From an uncultured Elusimicrobiales bacterium (lineage in GTDB: Bacteria; Elusimicrobiota; Elusimicrobia; Elusimicrobiales; Elusimicrobiaceae): 64,000 nucleotides of DNA. The stretch's first letter is position 1. Each line of letters opens with the position of its first letter. The position numbers were made by a program, and so were the translations under genes. The notes below the pieces were generated by a model. That model saw nothing but the letters and a program-made list of their open reading frames with translations. It did not search any database and was not told the DNA's origin. The stretch lies in assembly GCA_910576915.1 (NCBI GenBank), contig CAJTJT010000003.1, forward strand, positions 1 through 64,000, in the 5' to 3' direction. Shown here piece by piece: positions 1-8,404 of this stretch.

Positions 1-68
1 CGTTCGACTTGCATGTGTTATGCACGATGCCAGCGTTAACTCTGAGCCAGGATCAAACTCTCCATTAG
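1..68 (-). rRNA. rrs: 16S ribosomal RNA, 5' end only (partial)
   Basis: The reverse complement carries the universal 27F site AGAGTTTGATCCTGGCTCAG at 42-61, followed by the conserved start of helix 3 up to the window edge (ACATGCAAGTCGAACG). Counting back 8 nt from the 27F site puts the mature 5' end near 68. Transcription runs out of the window to the left. The exact end is estimated. Confidence 0.97.
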
Positions 69-77
69 AATTATTTA

Positions 78-103
78 CCTTTAAACCGCAAGCGGTTCAA
101 AGG
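78..103 (-). other. Pre-16S leader hairpin next to the mature 5' end
   Basis: A near-perfect inverted repeat: CCTTTGAACCGC and GCGGTTTAAAGG separated by TT on the minus strand, 12 pairs including one G-U. It lies about 10 nt upstream of the mature 16S end. It probably folds in the precursor near the maturation site. The role is inferred from position. Confidence 0.5.
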
Positions 104-261
104 CAACTAATCGCTAACATCGAGCTGTTGACTTTTGACTCTACTTGTTTTGAATTAACTTGGTGTCATATTATAGTATATGACTTACTTTAATGAGCCT
201 TGAACTGTTTAACCTTCAGGTTATTCCATTTCAAATCGCCCATTCGCACATTGCTGTCAAA

Positions 262-274
262 TTTTCAGAGAACA
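262..274 (-). promoter_or_regulatory. rRNA boxA antitermination element
   Basis: The minus strand reads TGTTCTCTGAAAA, close to the rRNA boxA of many bacteria (TGYTCTTTGAAAA). It lies in the transcribed leader, about 80 nt downstream of the nearest promoter and 190 nt upstream of 16S. This is the expected place for NusB/NusE loading. Confidence 0.65.
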
Positions 275-354
275 AATTTCCCCTTCGCTGTTTTTCTTTT
301 GAAAAAAGCGAGCGGAAACTTTAACTTCTTTACAGCTTCTTCGCTATAAAGATA

Positions 355-383
355 ATATAACAAATTTACTTCGCTTCTGTCAA
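355..383 (-). promoter_or_regulatory. rRNA promoter P1 (closest to 16S)
   Basis: On the minus strand: TTGACA (378-383), 17 nt, TTATAT (355-360). The -35 is perfect and the -10 is good. It is followed by ~285 nt of leader with boxA. A weaker overlapping alternative exists just upstream (TTGACA at 421-426, 17 nt, TAAAGT at 398-403). Confidence 0.75.
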
Positions 384-439
384 GCCTTTTATTAAAGACT
401 TTAACTTCAACTACTCGGCTTGTCAATCACTACATCACT

Positions 440-468
440 ATTAAAGCATATTTACTGCAAAATGTCAA
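440..468 (-). promoter_or_regulatory. rRNA promoter P2
   Basis: Minus strand TTGACA (463-468), 17-nt spacer, TTTAAT (440-445). It lies 85 bp upstream of P1 in the same orientation. Confidence 0.75.
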
Positions 469-722
469 GTCTTTTTTGTACTTCTTGATTATTCAAGGAA
501 GTCATGGCCGCTTAGGACCGAAGGGATAAGACTGACTGTTATTAAAGATTTTATCTGCCGCATTAAAACTAACTTGATTGGCTGGGCTCAGTCCATCTTC
601 TGCCTTTTCTAATATAAGGTGATGTTTCGCTGCCAAAAAGTTTTCTGTTTAAAGCGGTTTTAAAAAATCGTTTAAAGAAGTTTTGTTATTGTTTTACAAA
701 GATCAGTTCTGACTACTCTTAT

Positions 723-751
723 AGTCTAGCAAAAAAAGACAGAAAAGTCAA
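723..751 (-). promoter_or_regulatory. rRNA promoter P3
   Basis: Minus strand TTGACT (746-751), 17-nt spacer rich in T, TAGACT (723-728). Same orientation as P1 and P2. Confidence 0.65.
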
Positions 752-839
752 GACCCTATTTTCTATTTTTTCAAAAACTGAAAAAGGGTTCTTGAAAACT
801 TCCGTGGAAACAAAGCCTTTTTTGTTTCCTTATATATCT

Positions 840-868
840 AGTATAGTTTATTAAAAAAGAAAAGTCAA
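840..868 (-). promoter_or_regulatory. rRNA promoter P4 (most distal)
   Basis: Minus strand TTGACT (863-868), 17-nt spacer, TATACT (840-845). With P1-P3 it makes a stack of four promoters over about 500 bp, all reading towards 16S. Confidence 0.65.
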
Positions 869-1324
869 GCAAGTTTTTTCTATTCACGTAAAACCTGAAA
901 GGCTCTCCTTATATATATAAGGATATAAAAAACCGGCGGGGTGCGTCAAACCCAACCGGGCGCCTAATCACTCCCCCATCATCCGCCATATAAAAAGAAG
1001 GCCCGCGCATAAAGCGCAAACCTTCTTTATTTTGTTGTACCCATTTTGTTTTTTCCGGCCCTGTATAAAGACAAGGCACGAAATCTGTAAAAATAAAAAC
1101 CCCCGCTGTTAAAAAATAAGCGGGGGTTTGGAAAAAATAAAATCTAAAAAGCAGTAACCTTATAAACTCCCGCGCAAAACGGATTCTTCCTTTAGCCAAT
1201 TAGAGGTAAAGGAATTATGCGCAGAATAATTATAAGATTTCAACATCATCATATTTATATTATGCTTTTTTCGGAAAAAAATGTCAACCGACGCTCCCGC
1301 CGGAAATTTGCTATCCTTATATAT
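869..1324. other. Non-coding interval between rRNA promoters and first gene
   Basis: I see no credible gene. It holds two hairpins: 994-1028 (AAAGAAGG/CCTTCTTT with an inner GCGC/GCGC stem, T-rich on both sides) and 1095-1129 (AAACCCCCGC/GCGGGGGTTT, with a T run on the minus strand). Open frames across it overlap these hairpins and have no recognisable ribosome-binding site. Confidence 0.5.
1095..1129 (-). terminator. Rho-independent terminator-like hairpin
   Basis: A 10-bp GC-rich stem whose minus-strand 3' side runs into TTTTTATTTTT. No gene is seen upstream on that strand, so it may simply insulate the rRNA region. Confidence 0.5.
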
Positions 1325-2332
1325 ATGGATACGGAAATACTGCTCAAGCATACGTCCCGCAGCCTTTATTTAAGCGTGCAAGCGCTCCCGCGTGCGATGC
1401 GCCCGGCGTTTTCCGTCGCTTATTTATTATGCCGCTACGCCGACACGATTGCAGATACACACCTTTTACCCGCCGAACGCCGTTTATATTGGATAGAACG
1501 CTTCCCGGGGATGATTCATTCCCAGAACCCGCAGGAAGCCGCCCAACTGGCGCAGGAAATTTCCGGCGGGAGCGAAAACCCGTACGAAGAGCAGTTAATC
1601 AAACATTTAATCCCCTGCCTGAACTGGTTTAACCAAATATCCGCACCCCAGCAAACGATTATTATGGAAGTGGTGCAAGCCGTATGCGAAGGCATGCGCA
1701 TGGACTTAAGCACCTTCCCCACCCGGGAAGGCTCCGCCCCCGCTGCGCTAAAAACGCCGGACGAGCTGGAACATTATTGCCGGCTGATGGGCGGTATGCC
1801 CGGTTTGTTTTGGAGCAAACTCATCTACCACACACAGCGGGTAGCTATGCCGGAAGAACAATTTTACGAACTGGGGCAACACGTAGGGGACGCACTGCAG
1901 ATTGTAAACATCCTGCGCGATTTACCCAAAGATTTGCCCATGGGCCGCTGCTATTTCCCGCAGACGGATTTGGAACAAGCCGGACTTACACCCGGAGAAC
2001 TGCTAAACCCCTCAAACTCTGCCCGTTTTGAACCCGTCAAACGCAAATGGATTTCCTGGGGGCTGACGCGTTTGGCCAGCGCCAAACCGTACTTCCGGGA
2101 ACTTTCGCGCCTGCACCCCGGCCAGCGCGCCGCGGTGGCCTGGCCCGTATTGTGGACGGCGGACACGCTCTACAAAGTGTACGAAGAAAAAGAGTTGTTA
2201 AATCCGCAAAAACGCGTTAAAATTTCCCGCAACGTAATTTATTCTACCATGCTGCTTTCCCCGCTTGTGCTTGTCAGCAATACGGCATTTTGCGCGTGGC
2301 TGGACCATAAAATCAACCGCTTTTCCCGCTAA
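1325..2332 (+). CDS. Squalene/phytoene synthase family protein
   Basis: A 335-aa head-to-head prenyl-diphosphate synthase of the all-alpha trans-isoprenyl type. The first Asp-rich motif is DTIAD at residues 40-44; the second region is GDALQIVNILRDLPKD, with Asp at 199 and 203. A hydrophobic segment near residues 310-325 could tether it to the membrane. Family members condense two FPP or GGPP molecules to squalene or phytoene. No hopanoid or carotenoid gene is nearby, so the product cannot be fixed. The longer frame from 1217 has no support. I chose ATG 1325 because TATCCT (1312-1317) ends 7 nt before it, as at several other apparently leaderless genes here. Confidence 0.85.
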   Translation: MDTEILLKHTSRSLYLSVQALPRAMRPAFSVAYLLCRYADTIADTHLLPAERRLYWIERFPGMIHSQNPQEAAQLAQEISGGSENPYEEQLIKHLIPCLNWFNQISAPQQTIIMEVVQAVCEGMRMDLSTFPTREGSAPAALKTPDELEHYCRLMGGMPGLFWSKLIYHTQRVAMPEEQFYELGQHVGDALQIVNILRDLPKDLPMGRCYFPQTDLEQAGLTPGELLNPSNSARFEPVKRKWISWGLTRLASAKPYFRELSRLHPGQRAAVAWPVLWTADTLYKVYEEKELLNPQKRVKISRNVIYSTMLLSPLVLVSNTAFCAWLDHKINRFSR

Positions 2333-2411
2333 AATCCCCACAGATTACCCAAAAACAGCTATACTATAGATTGTGTTTTTTTAAAACACGCCCGTTTTAT
2401 TGTACCCAATT

Positions 2412-2417
2412 CAAGGA
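2412..2417 (+). promoter_or_regulatory. RBS deciding the AGCS start
   Basis: AAGGAG lies 6 nt before ATG 2424, favouring that start over the in-frame ATG at 2400. Confidence 0.8.
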
Positions 2418-2423
2418 GTCTTC

Positions 2424-3821
2424 ATGACCGAAACACTGACCCAAGCCATCACGCTCATAAACGACCGTTTTTTAGGATATATCCTCATGGCCGCGCTTAT
2501 GCTTGCGGGATTATATTTTACTTTTGCCTCGCGCTTCGTCCAATTCGTACGCCCAAAAGAAATGTTCCAATTAATGACCAGCGGTAATAAAAAGAAAGGG
2601 CATATCTCTTCGTTCCAGGCGTTTTCCATCAGCACCGCTTCCCGCGTGGGAACGGGGAACATCGCGGGCGTGTCCATCGCCATTACCACGGGCGGGCCGG
2701 GCGCGGTATTTTGGATGTGGCTGATTGCGGTCATCGGGGCGGCGTCGGCATTTGTCGAAAGCACGCTGGCGCAGGTATATAAAGTAAAAGCGGGGGCGCA
2801 CTTCCGCGGCGGCCCGGCGTATTATATGCAGCGCGCGTTAGGCGCGCGGCGGATGGCGTGGATGTTTTCCGTTATCATCACGCTGACGTTTGCGTTTGTG
2901 TTCAATTCCGTGCAGTCCAACACGATTGCGGCCTCCTTACAAAGCACGTTTGGCTGTTCCGCCTTAGGGACGGGCCTGGTGCTGGCCGCGTTAACCGCCG
3001 TGATTATTTTCGGCGGATTGCGGCACGTGGCGAAATTTTCCGCCGTTATCGTACCTGTTTTTGCGCTTGCCTATATCGCCATTACGCTGGCCGTTGTATT
3101 ATTTAATCTGGAAAAACTGCCCGGCGTATTCGGCCTGATTTTTTCGGACGCTTTCAGCGCGCGCAACATCGCGGGCGGCGCCCTGGGCGCAACCATTATG
3201 ACCGGCGCCCGCCGCGGGCTTTTTTCCAACGAAGCCGGCATGGGCAGCGCCCCCAACGCCGCGGCTACGGCCAACATTTCCCACCCCGTCAAGCAGGGGT
3301 ATGTTCAGGCGTTCAGCGTATTTGTCGACACATTGGTTATTTGCAGCTGCACGGCGTTTATCGTGCTGTTAACGGATTACCAAGCCCTGGGCGGAGAAGG
3401 CATTGCGCTTACCCAACGGGCGCTCACGCAGGAACTGGGCGGACTGGGCAATTATTTTCTGTCCGTCAGCGTACTGCTGTTTGCGTTTACTTCCATCATC
3501 GGCAACTATTATTACGGGCAGGCGAACGTAGAATTTTTAACCCGCAACAAAACCGTGATGGCGTTGTTCCGCGCGGGCGTAAGCGGTATGGTGTTTTTGG
3601 GAGCCGTGCTTCAGCTGAAACTGGTATGGAACGCGGCGGATTTGTTTATGACGGTGATGGCGCTCATGAACCTGTACGCCATCTTCCGCCTGCGCCGCCA
3701 GGCGCTCGACGTACTGGCCGACTACCGCCGGCAGAAAGCACAGGGCAAAGATCCCGTTTTTAATCCGGCGGACGTACCGTCCGTACAAAACACGGAAGCG
3801 TGGAGAACGGATAAAATTTAA
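2424..3821 (+). CDS. Alanine/glycine:cation symporter (AGCS family)
   Basis: A 465-aa polytopic membrane protein matching the sodium-coupled amino-acid symporters of the AlsT/AgcS type. Family hallmarks include the N-terminal helix followed by SSFQAFSISTASRVGTGNIAGV, the GPGAVFWMW segment, and GATIMTGARRGLFSNEAGMGSAP in the middle. It would import alanine or glycine with Na+ or H+. It is a single-gene unit: TATACT near 2361 upstream and a strong terminator at 3826. Substrate is assigned by family only. Confidence 0.93.
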   Translation: MTETLTQAITLINDRFLGYILMAALMLAGLYFTFASRFVQFVRPKEMFQLMTSGNKKKGHISSFQAFSISTASRVGTGNIAGVSIAITTGGPGAVFWMWLIAVIGAASAFVESTLAQVYKVKAGAHFRGGPAYYMQRALGARRMAWMFSVIITLTFAFVFNSVQSNTIAASLQSTFGCSALGTGLVLAALTAVIIFGGLRHVAKFSAVIVPVFALAYIAITLAVVLFNLEKLPGVFGLIFSDAFSARNIAGGALGATIMTGARRGLFSNEAGMGSAPNAAATANISHPVKQGYVQAFSVFVDTLVICSCTAFIVLLTDYQALGGEGIALTQRALTQELGGLGNYFLSVSVLLFAFTSIIGNYYYGQANVEFLTRNKTVMALFRAGVSGMVFLGAVLQLKLVWNAADLFMTVMALMNLYAIFRLRRQALDVLADYRRQKAQGKDPVFNPADVPSVQNTEAWRTDKI

Positions 3822-3825
3822 CACG

Positions 3826-3851
3826 AAGCCCCGGCCGGAACCGGGGCTTTT
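3826..3851 (+). terminator. Terminator of AGCS gene
   Basis: AAGCCCCGG and CCGGGGCTT around CCGGAA, followed by TTTTA, 5 nt after the stop codon. Confidence 0.85.
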
Positions 3852-3883
3852 ATATTCATTAAAATCTAACGTAAACAATCCGC

Positions 3884-3918
3884 AAAAAATAAACCCCCGC
3901 GTAATTTGTCGGGGGTTT
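3884..3918 (-). terminator. Terminator of candidate ncRNA
   Basis: AAACCCCCGAC/GCGGGGGTTT hairpin followed by ATTTTTT on the minus strand. There is no T run on the plus strand, so it serves minus-strand transcription. Confidence 0.75.
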
Positions 3919-4051
3919 AGCTCATTAGTGTCATTACTATGTTCCTCTTTCCTAAGGGGGCTCCGCATCCGGGTCTTCACGCAATCGGAAAGTACGCCGT
4001 ACCTTCAACAACTGCAACCAAGGACTGTCGGGCTGACCCTAAGTACTTTGT
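3884..4051 (-). ncRNA. Candidate structured ncRNA, about 168 nt
   Basis: The gap holds a complete transcription unit without an ORF. On the minus strand: TTGAAA (4080-4085), 16 nt, TATAGT (4058-4063), a predicted start near 4051, and a terminator with a T run ending near 3884. Near both ends TTAGGGTC can pair with GACACTAA (7 of 8), and an internal hairpin GAAGGTAC-GGC-GTACTTTC is clear. Size and end-to-end pairing resemble 6S RNA, but I cannot confirm the family. It does not match the conserved cores of SRP RNA, RNase P RNA or tmRNA. Confidence 0.5.
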
Positions 4052-4057
4052 ACAGAT

Positions 4058-4085
4058 ACTATAAGAGTATTCGGCGCATTTTCAA
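4058..4085 (-). promoter_or_regulatory. Promoter of candidate ncRNA
   Basis: TTGAAA, 16-nt spacer, TATAGT on the minus strand, between mazG and the ncRNA. It gives a start site 50-60 nt from the mazG stop. Confidence 0.6.
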
Positions 4086-4138
4086 GACCTAATTTTTGGA
4101 CTAGGCCCTAATTCCAATTTCCCCGGCGAAACGACACG

Positions 4139-4522
4139 CTATTTATTCTCGCGTTCTTTCTTCTTCATTTCGCGCCATACGGCGAGCGCTTCTTCGGGCG
4201 AGGCGGCTTTGGCGTGTTCGCCGAATACGTGCGGGTGGCGACGGTGGAGCTTATCATACAGGCCCTGGATAACGTCGTCAATCGTAAATTTGCCCTCTTC
4301 GGCCGCGATTTGGCTGTGGATTAACACCTGCAAAAGCACGTCGCCCAGTTCTTCTTTCATGTTTTCATCATCTTTATTATTGATGGCGTCAATCAGTTCC
4401 TGCGATTCGTTTTGCAGACATTTAATCAAACTTTCGTGCGTTTGTTTTTTATCCCACGGGCACCCGTTCGGCCCACGTAAAATGGCAAAAGTTTCCACTA
4501 AATCGGAAAATGTATTTTTCAT
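4139..4522 (-). CDS. mazG: MazG-type nucleotide pyrophosphohydrolase
   Basis: 127 aa, about half of the two-domain E. coli enzyme, so a single all-alpha NTP-PPase domain. Metal-ligand motifs are visible: ESQELIDA followed by KEELGDVLLQ (EExxE...ExxD pattern). The N-terminus LRGPNGCPWDKKQTHESL is the standard MazG lead-in. It hydrolyses NTPs or dNTPs to NMP and PPi, for house-cleaning. GGGGG lies a few bases before ATG 4522. It is divergent from the secreted protein at 4559, with only 36 bp between the starts. Confidence 0.93.
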   Translation of the reverse strand: MKNTFSDLVETFAILRGPNGCPWDKKQTHESLIKCLQNESQELIDAINNKDDENMKEELGDVLLQVLIHSQIAAEEGKFTIDDVIQGLYDKLHRRHPHVFGEHAKAASPEEALAVWREMKKKERENK

Positions 4523-4558
4523 TGTTCCCCCACGGAAAAAATGGTATACATGTATTAT

Positions 4559-5851
4559 ATGAAAATAAATACCGCTTTTCTTCTTTCCGTACTGTTTTTT
4601 ATCCCGGCGCTGTGCCCGGCGCAGTTAACCGTCGTCCGCGTGGACGGCCAAAAAGTGTATATCGACACGTCCGTTTTGAACCGAAACGTCAGCAAAGGCG
4701 AAACATTTAAAATTATTTTATCGTCCGAGCGGCTCATCAACCCGAAAACGGGTAAAGACCTAGGCCCCGTATTCACATATTCGCCCGAAGGAAAAATCAC
4801 GGAAGTGCAGCCGATGTACGCCGTGGGCGAACTGCCCAAAGGCACCAAAGCCGCCGTCGGGCTGGAAGCCGTTTTAGAGCCCCTGGCCGCTGAAGAACCC
4901 GCCGCCAAAACCGTAAAAGCGCAGGACGCGAAACCGTCTTCTGTACGCAAAACAACGTATGCGCCCGTGGAGCAGGAAATCGTCAGTTTGAGCACGGCCG
5001 CGGTAACCGCGCCGGAGACGGAAAACATCGTCACCCTTTCGAAAAAAGGTCAAATCACCGTATGGACCCCCGCCGGGGACAAACTGGAACAAAATCTTTC
5101 TTTCCAAATTCCGGCCGGAAAAACACCGCTGACCGTTTCCGCCTATCCCGCGCAAAACGCCCAAACAGCGGATATTTTTGTAACGGTGTATGACGCTTCG
5201 CGCGAAAAAATTTCCACGCTCGTTTTATCCAACCAAAACGGTCAACTCACCCAGACGGACACGCTGCCGTATTTTGTAAAAGAACTCGGCTGCGGCGCGG
5301 AAAAAACGCTTTGGGCGCAAAAACCGTTTGTTTCCGGCGCAAAACCCGGCAACGCCCGCAAACTGGCGTACCAAAACGGAAAATTCGTTTTAACGGGAAA
5401 CACATTTAACACCGGGCGCAACTGGCTGACCGGGGTGAACCAAGCGGACGGAAACTTGATCATTACCGCGCAAAACGGCGTAATCCGCCGGACGTCCCCC
5501 GACGGTAAAAAAGCCGAAAGCAAGAGTTTGTTCGCGTCCGCTCCAAATCGTGTAAAATATAAGCAAGAGATTTTAAAGTTCTATCCTTCCGTACAAGTAT
5601 TCGGCCCGGCGGATAACCGCGTTTACGCGGCCGTGGAAAACACAGCCAAGCTGGGGCTCCTGTCCGATACGTTCGGCCAATACCAAAGCGGAAAAATACA
5701 TTTTATGTCTTTTGAAAAAGGCCGCCTGAACATAACGGATACGGCGGAAACGGACGGTTTTATGTACGACACCGCCTGCTCCGCGCGCGCCGTACTGGCC
5801 GCCGAAGTTTTGCCGGACGGAACAAGCTCCGTCGTGGAATTTTTTAAATAA
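4559..5851 (+). CDS. Secreted protein with FlgT-C-like head domain, unknown function
   Basis: 430 aa. Residues 1-22 form a signal peptide ending ALCPAQ. Residues ~22-110 (VDGQKVYIDTSV..., GKDLGPVFTYSP, GKITEVQPMYAVGEL) resemble the small beta domain found at the C-terminus of FlgT and related periplasmic proteins. The rest is low-similarity beta-rich sequence, perhaps a propeller. In-frame ATGs exist at 4541 and 4550, but 4559 begins the signal peptide, and an extended -10 (TGGTATACA, 4542-4550) ends 8 nt before it. It lies 13 bp before thyX. The domain link is a pattern judgement. Confidence 0.7.
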   Translation: MKINTAFLLSVLFFIPALCPAQLTVVRVDGQKVYIDTSVLNRNVSKGETFKIILSSERLINPKTGKDLGPVFTYSPEGKITEVQPMYAVGELPKGTKAAVGLEAVLEPLAAEEPAAKTVKAQDAKPSSVRKTTYAPVEQEIVSLSTAAVTAPETENIVTLSKKGQITVWTPAGDKLEQNLSFQIPAGKTPLTVSAYPAQNAQTADIFVTVYDASREKISTLVLSNQNGQLTQTDTLPYFVKELGCGAEKTLWAQKPFVSGAKPGNARKLAYQNGKFVLTGNTFNTGRNWLTGVNQADGNLIITAQNGVIRRTSPDGKKAESKSLFASAPNRVKYKQEILKFYPSVQVFGPADNRVYAAVENTAKLGLLSDTFGQYQSGKIHFMSFEKGRLNITDTAETDGFMYDTACSARAVLAAEVLPDGTSSVVEFFK

Positions 5852-5864
5852 TAGGAGAACCAAC

Positions 5865-6557
5865 GTGCAACAAACTAACGAAAAAATCAATGTGCTGGAT
5901 AAAGGCTTCGTCCGTCTGGTAGATTTTATGGGCGGCGATCAGCGCGCCGTGCAATCGGCCCGCGTATCTTTCGGGGCCGTATCCAAAGGGGACGAACTGG
6001 ACAAACGCCTTATCAAATACCTCATGCAGCACGCGCACCATACCCCGTTTGAACATTGTTATTTTCAATTTCACATCTGCTGCCCGATTTTTGTGGCGCG
6101 CCAATGGATGCGCCACCGCTGGGGCTCCTATAACGAAGTAAGCGCCCGCTATACCGAAGTAAAAGACGAATTTTACATCCCGGACGCCTTCCGCGGCCAG
6201 GACACCAAAAACAAACAGGGCTCCGTGCCGGACAGTGCGCTCGACAACGCGGCCCTGCGCAAAATTTACGAAGACAGCGTGGAAGCCTCTTACGCCGCTT
6301 ACCACAAACTGATTGAAGCCGGCGTGGCGCGCGAAATGGCGCGCGGCGTGCTCCCCGTCTGCCAATACACCCAATTTTACTGGAGCGTAAACGCCAGAAG
6401 CTTGTTCAACTTCCTGTGCTTACGCATGGATCAACACGCGCAAAAAGAAATCCGCGTTTATGCGGACGAAATCGCCAAAATCGTGGCGGAAAAAATGCCG
6501 TGGTCCTGGGAAGCGTTTGAAGCGTTAAACAAACAACTTCCGTTAGGCTCCGAATAA
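5865..6557 (+). CDS. thyX: Flavin-dependent thymidylate synthase
   Basis: 230 aa, usual ThyX length. The ThyX signature RHRWGSYNEVSARY is at residues 83-96. It makes dTMP from dUMP with methylene-THF and FAD/NADPH. The start is GTG at 5865, set by AGGAG at 5853-5857 eight nt upstream. It sits between a secreted protein and glgC with short gaps, suggesting a shared transcript. Confidence 0.96.
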   Translation: MQQTNEKINVLDKGFVRLVDFMGGDQRAVQSARVSFGAVSKGDELDKRLIKYLMQHAHHTPFEHCYFQFHICCPIFVARQWMRHRWGSYNEVSARYTEVKDEFYIPDAFRGQDTKNKQGSVPDSALDNAALRKIYEDSVEASYAAYHKLIEAGVAREMARGVLPVCQYTQFYWSVNARSLFNFLCLRMDQHAQKEIRVYADEIAKIVAEKMPWSWEAFEALNKQLPLGSE

Positions 6558-6575
6558 CAACTAAAGGGGAAACTC

Positions 6576-7784
6576 ATGAAAATACTCGGCATGATTATGG
6601 CCGGGGGCAAAGGGGAACGGCTCTATCCGCTGACGAAAGACCGCTCCAAGCCTTCCGTGCCGTTCGGCGGCAAGTACAGAATTGTGGATTTTGTGCTCTC
6701 CAACTTCGTCAACTCGGGCATTTTTTCGTCTTATGTGCTCGTGCAGTACCTGTCCCAAAGTTTAATCGAATACCTGCGCACGACGTGGCGGTCAGAAGGT
6801 ATCGTGTCGGACCATTTTTTAACCTGCGTACCGCCGCAAATGCGCCTGGGTGAAATTTGGTACCGCGGCACGGCTGACTCCGTGCGCCAAAACATCAACC
6901 TGGTAAAAGATTTCGCGCCCGATTTGGTGGCCATTTTCGGCGCGGACCATATCTACCGCATGGACGTGCGCCAGATGGTGGATTTCCACTTAAAAAACAA
7001 AGCCGACGTAACCGTGGCCGCCAACACCGTTTCCATCGAACAGGCCACCGCGTTCGGCGTGTTGGGTACGGACGAAACGGGCCGCATCGTGCAGTTTGAC
7101 GAAAAGCCCGCCAACCCCAAACCGATTCCGGGCAACCCCAAAGCGGCGTATGCGTCCATGGGCAACTATATTTTTAACACGGACGTCCTGCTTAAAGTAT
7201 TGCAAAAACGCTTTTGCGACGTGCCCGCGCTGGACTTCGGCAAACACATCCTGCCTAAAATTTTAACGGACTACCGCACCTTCGCCTACGACTTCCAAAG
7301 CCAAACGCTCCCCGGAGCCAAAAGCTACGAAGAACAGGGCTACTGGCGCGACGTGGGCACCATCGAGTCCTTCTGGCAGACCAACATGGACCTGCTGGGC
7401 CCCAAACCCAAGCTGGATTTAAACAACCCCGCCTGGCCGATTAACACCACGCTTAACCGCGTACCCGCCAGCAAATTTTTGGGCGGAACGCTAACGAACT
7501 CCATTGTAGGGGACGGCTGCGTCATCCACCCGAAAGCCAAAATTAAAAACTGCGTCATCAGCGACAGCGTAACCATCGGCGAAGGCGCGGAGCTGGAAGG
7601 CTGCGTAATTATGGATAACTGCGAAATTAAAGCGGGCGCAAAACTTAAAAAAGTAATTATGGACCGCTTTAACACCATCGCCGCCAAGCAAACCATCGGC
7701 ATCAACCAAGAGGCCGATTCGCAAAAGTACTATATCGACCCGTCGGGCATTGTCGTTATCCCGCGCGGAAAAAATAAGTTCTAA
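6576..7784 (+). CDS. glgC: Glucose-1-phosphate adenylyltransferase
   Basis: 402 aa, full length. The N-terminal nucleotidyltransferase motif is MAGGKGERLYPLT with SKPSVPFGGKYRIVDF, and there is a C-terminal left-handed beta-helix with hexapeptide repeats (IHPKAKIKNCVIS...). It makes ADP-glucose for glycogen; no other glg gene is beside it, though a GH13 enzyme lies at the right end of the window. AAAGGGG precedes the ATG. Its stop overlaps the next start (TAATG at 7782-7786). Confidence 0.96.
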   Translation: MKILGMIMAGGKGERLYPLTKDRSKPSVPFGGKYRIVDFVLSNFVNSGIFSSYVLVQYLSQSLIEYLRTTWRSEGIVSDHFLTCVPPQMRLGEIWYRGTADSVRQNINLVKDFAPDLVAIFGADHIYRMDVRQMVDFHLKNKADVTVAANTVSIEQATAFGVLGTDETGRIVQFDEKPANPKPIPGNPKAAYASMGNYIFNTDVLLKVLQKRFCDVPALDFGKHILPKILTDYRTFAYDFQSQTLPGAKSYEEQGYWRDVGTIESFWQTNMDLLGPKPKLDLNNPAWPINTTLNRVPASKFLGGTLTNSIVGDGCVIHPKAKIKNCVISDSVTIGEGAELEGCVIMDNCEIKAGAKLKKVIMDRFNTIAAKQTIGINQEADSQKYYIDPSGIVVIPRGKNKF

Positions 7785-8404
7785 TGCTGTTTTCAAAAAA
7801 AGCCCAAGCACCGGGAATAACGGCCTCTGCCGCCCTGCGCTTGGGCTTTTTTATTTGCCTGGCCTGCCTGCTGGGAGCCGGACTGCTGCTTTATTCTCCG
7901 GCAGGACGGCCCGTCGCCGCGCTGGACGGCGTTACCGTATACGGCAACGGCTTTCCCCTTTCTTCCCACGGACGCAACCTCACCCCGGACGGCTACAACA
8001 TCGGCCTGAAATACCAATGCGTAGAATTCGTCAAACGGTATTATTTGCAATATTACAACCACCGCATGCCGGACACATACGGCCATGCGTTTTCTTTTTT
8101 TGACGCGGCCATCCCGGACGGAGGACTCAACCGTCGGCGCGGGCTCCTGCAATATAAAAACGGCGGCAAAACGCTGCCGCAAAAGGGGGATATTCTCGTC
8201 TTCGGCTGCGCGTGGTATAACCCGTACGGGCATGTGGCGGTAGTCGCCAAAACGGAAGCGGATAAAGTAGAATATATACAGCAAAACTCGTTTTCGGCGC
8301 ACGCTTCGCTGCCGATTGTCCGCCGCGCGGACGGCGCACGGGCGGTACGGCACAAAAGGCTTTTAGGCTGGCTGAGAATGCCCGCCGGGGGAAAAGATGA
8401 TTAA
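7784..8404 (+). CDS. CHAP-domain amidase, membrane-anchored or secreted
   Basis: 206 aa. A hydrophobic segment at residues ~20-40 is a signal or anchor. It is followed by a CHAP (NlpC/P60-like) domain: YGNGFPLSSHGRN, catalytic Cys in KYQCVEFVKRYY, catalytic His in YGHVAVVA, then an Asn/Gln-rich strand. The arrangement is closest to the glutathionylspermidine amidase-like CHAP group. It is likely a peptidoglycan or peptide amidase. It overlaps glgC by 1 bp and phoH by 8 bp, so it is translationally coupled to both. Confidence 0.8.
   Translation: MLFSKKAQAPGITASAALRLGFFICLACLLGAGLLLYSPAGRPVAALDGVTVYGNGFPLSSHGRNLTPDGYNIGLKYQCVEFVKRYYLQYYNHRMPDTYGHAFSFFDAAIPDGGLNRRRGLLQYKNGGKTLPQKGDILVFGCAWYNPYGHVAVVAKTEADKVEYIQQNSFSAHASLPIVRRADGARAVRHKRLLGWLRMPAGGKDD

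Noticed and set aside
909..1199. 96-aa minus-strand open frame between the rRNA promoters and the squalene synthase gene
   Set aside because: It runs through two strong hairpins, has no Shine-Dalgarno or family resemblance, and lies in sequence with terminator character.
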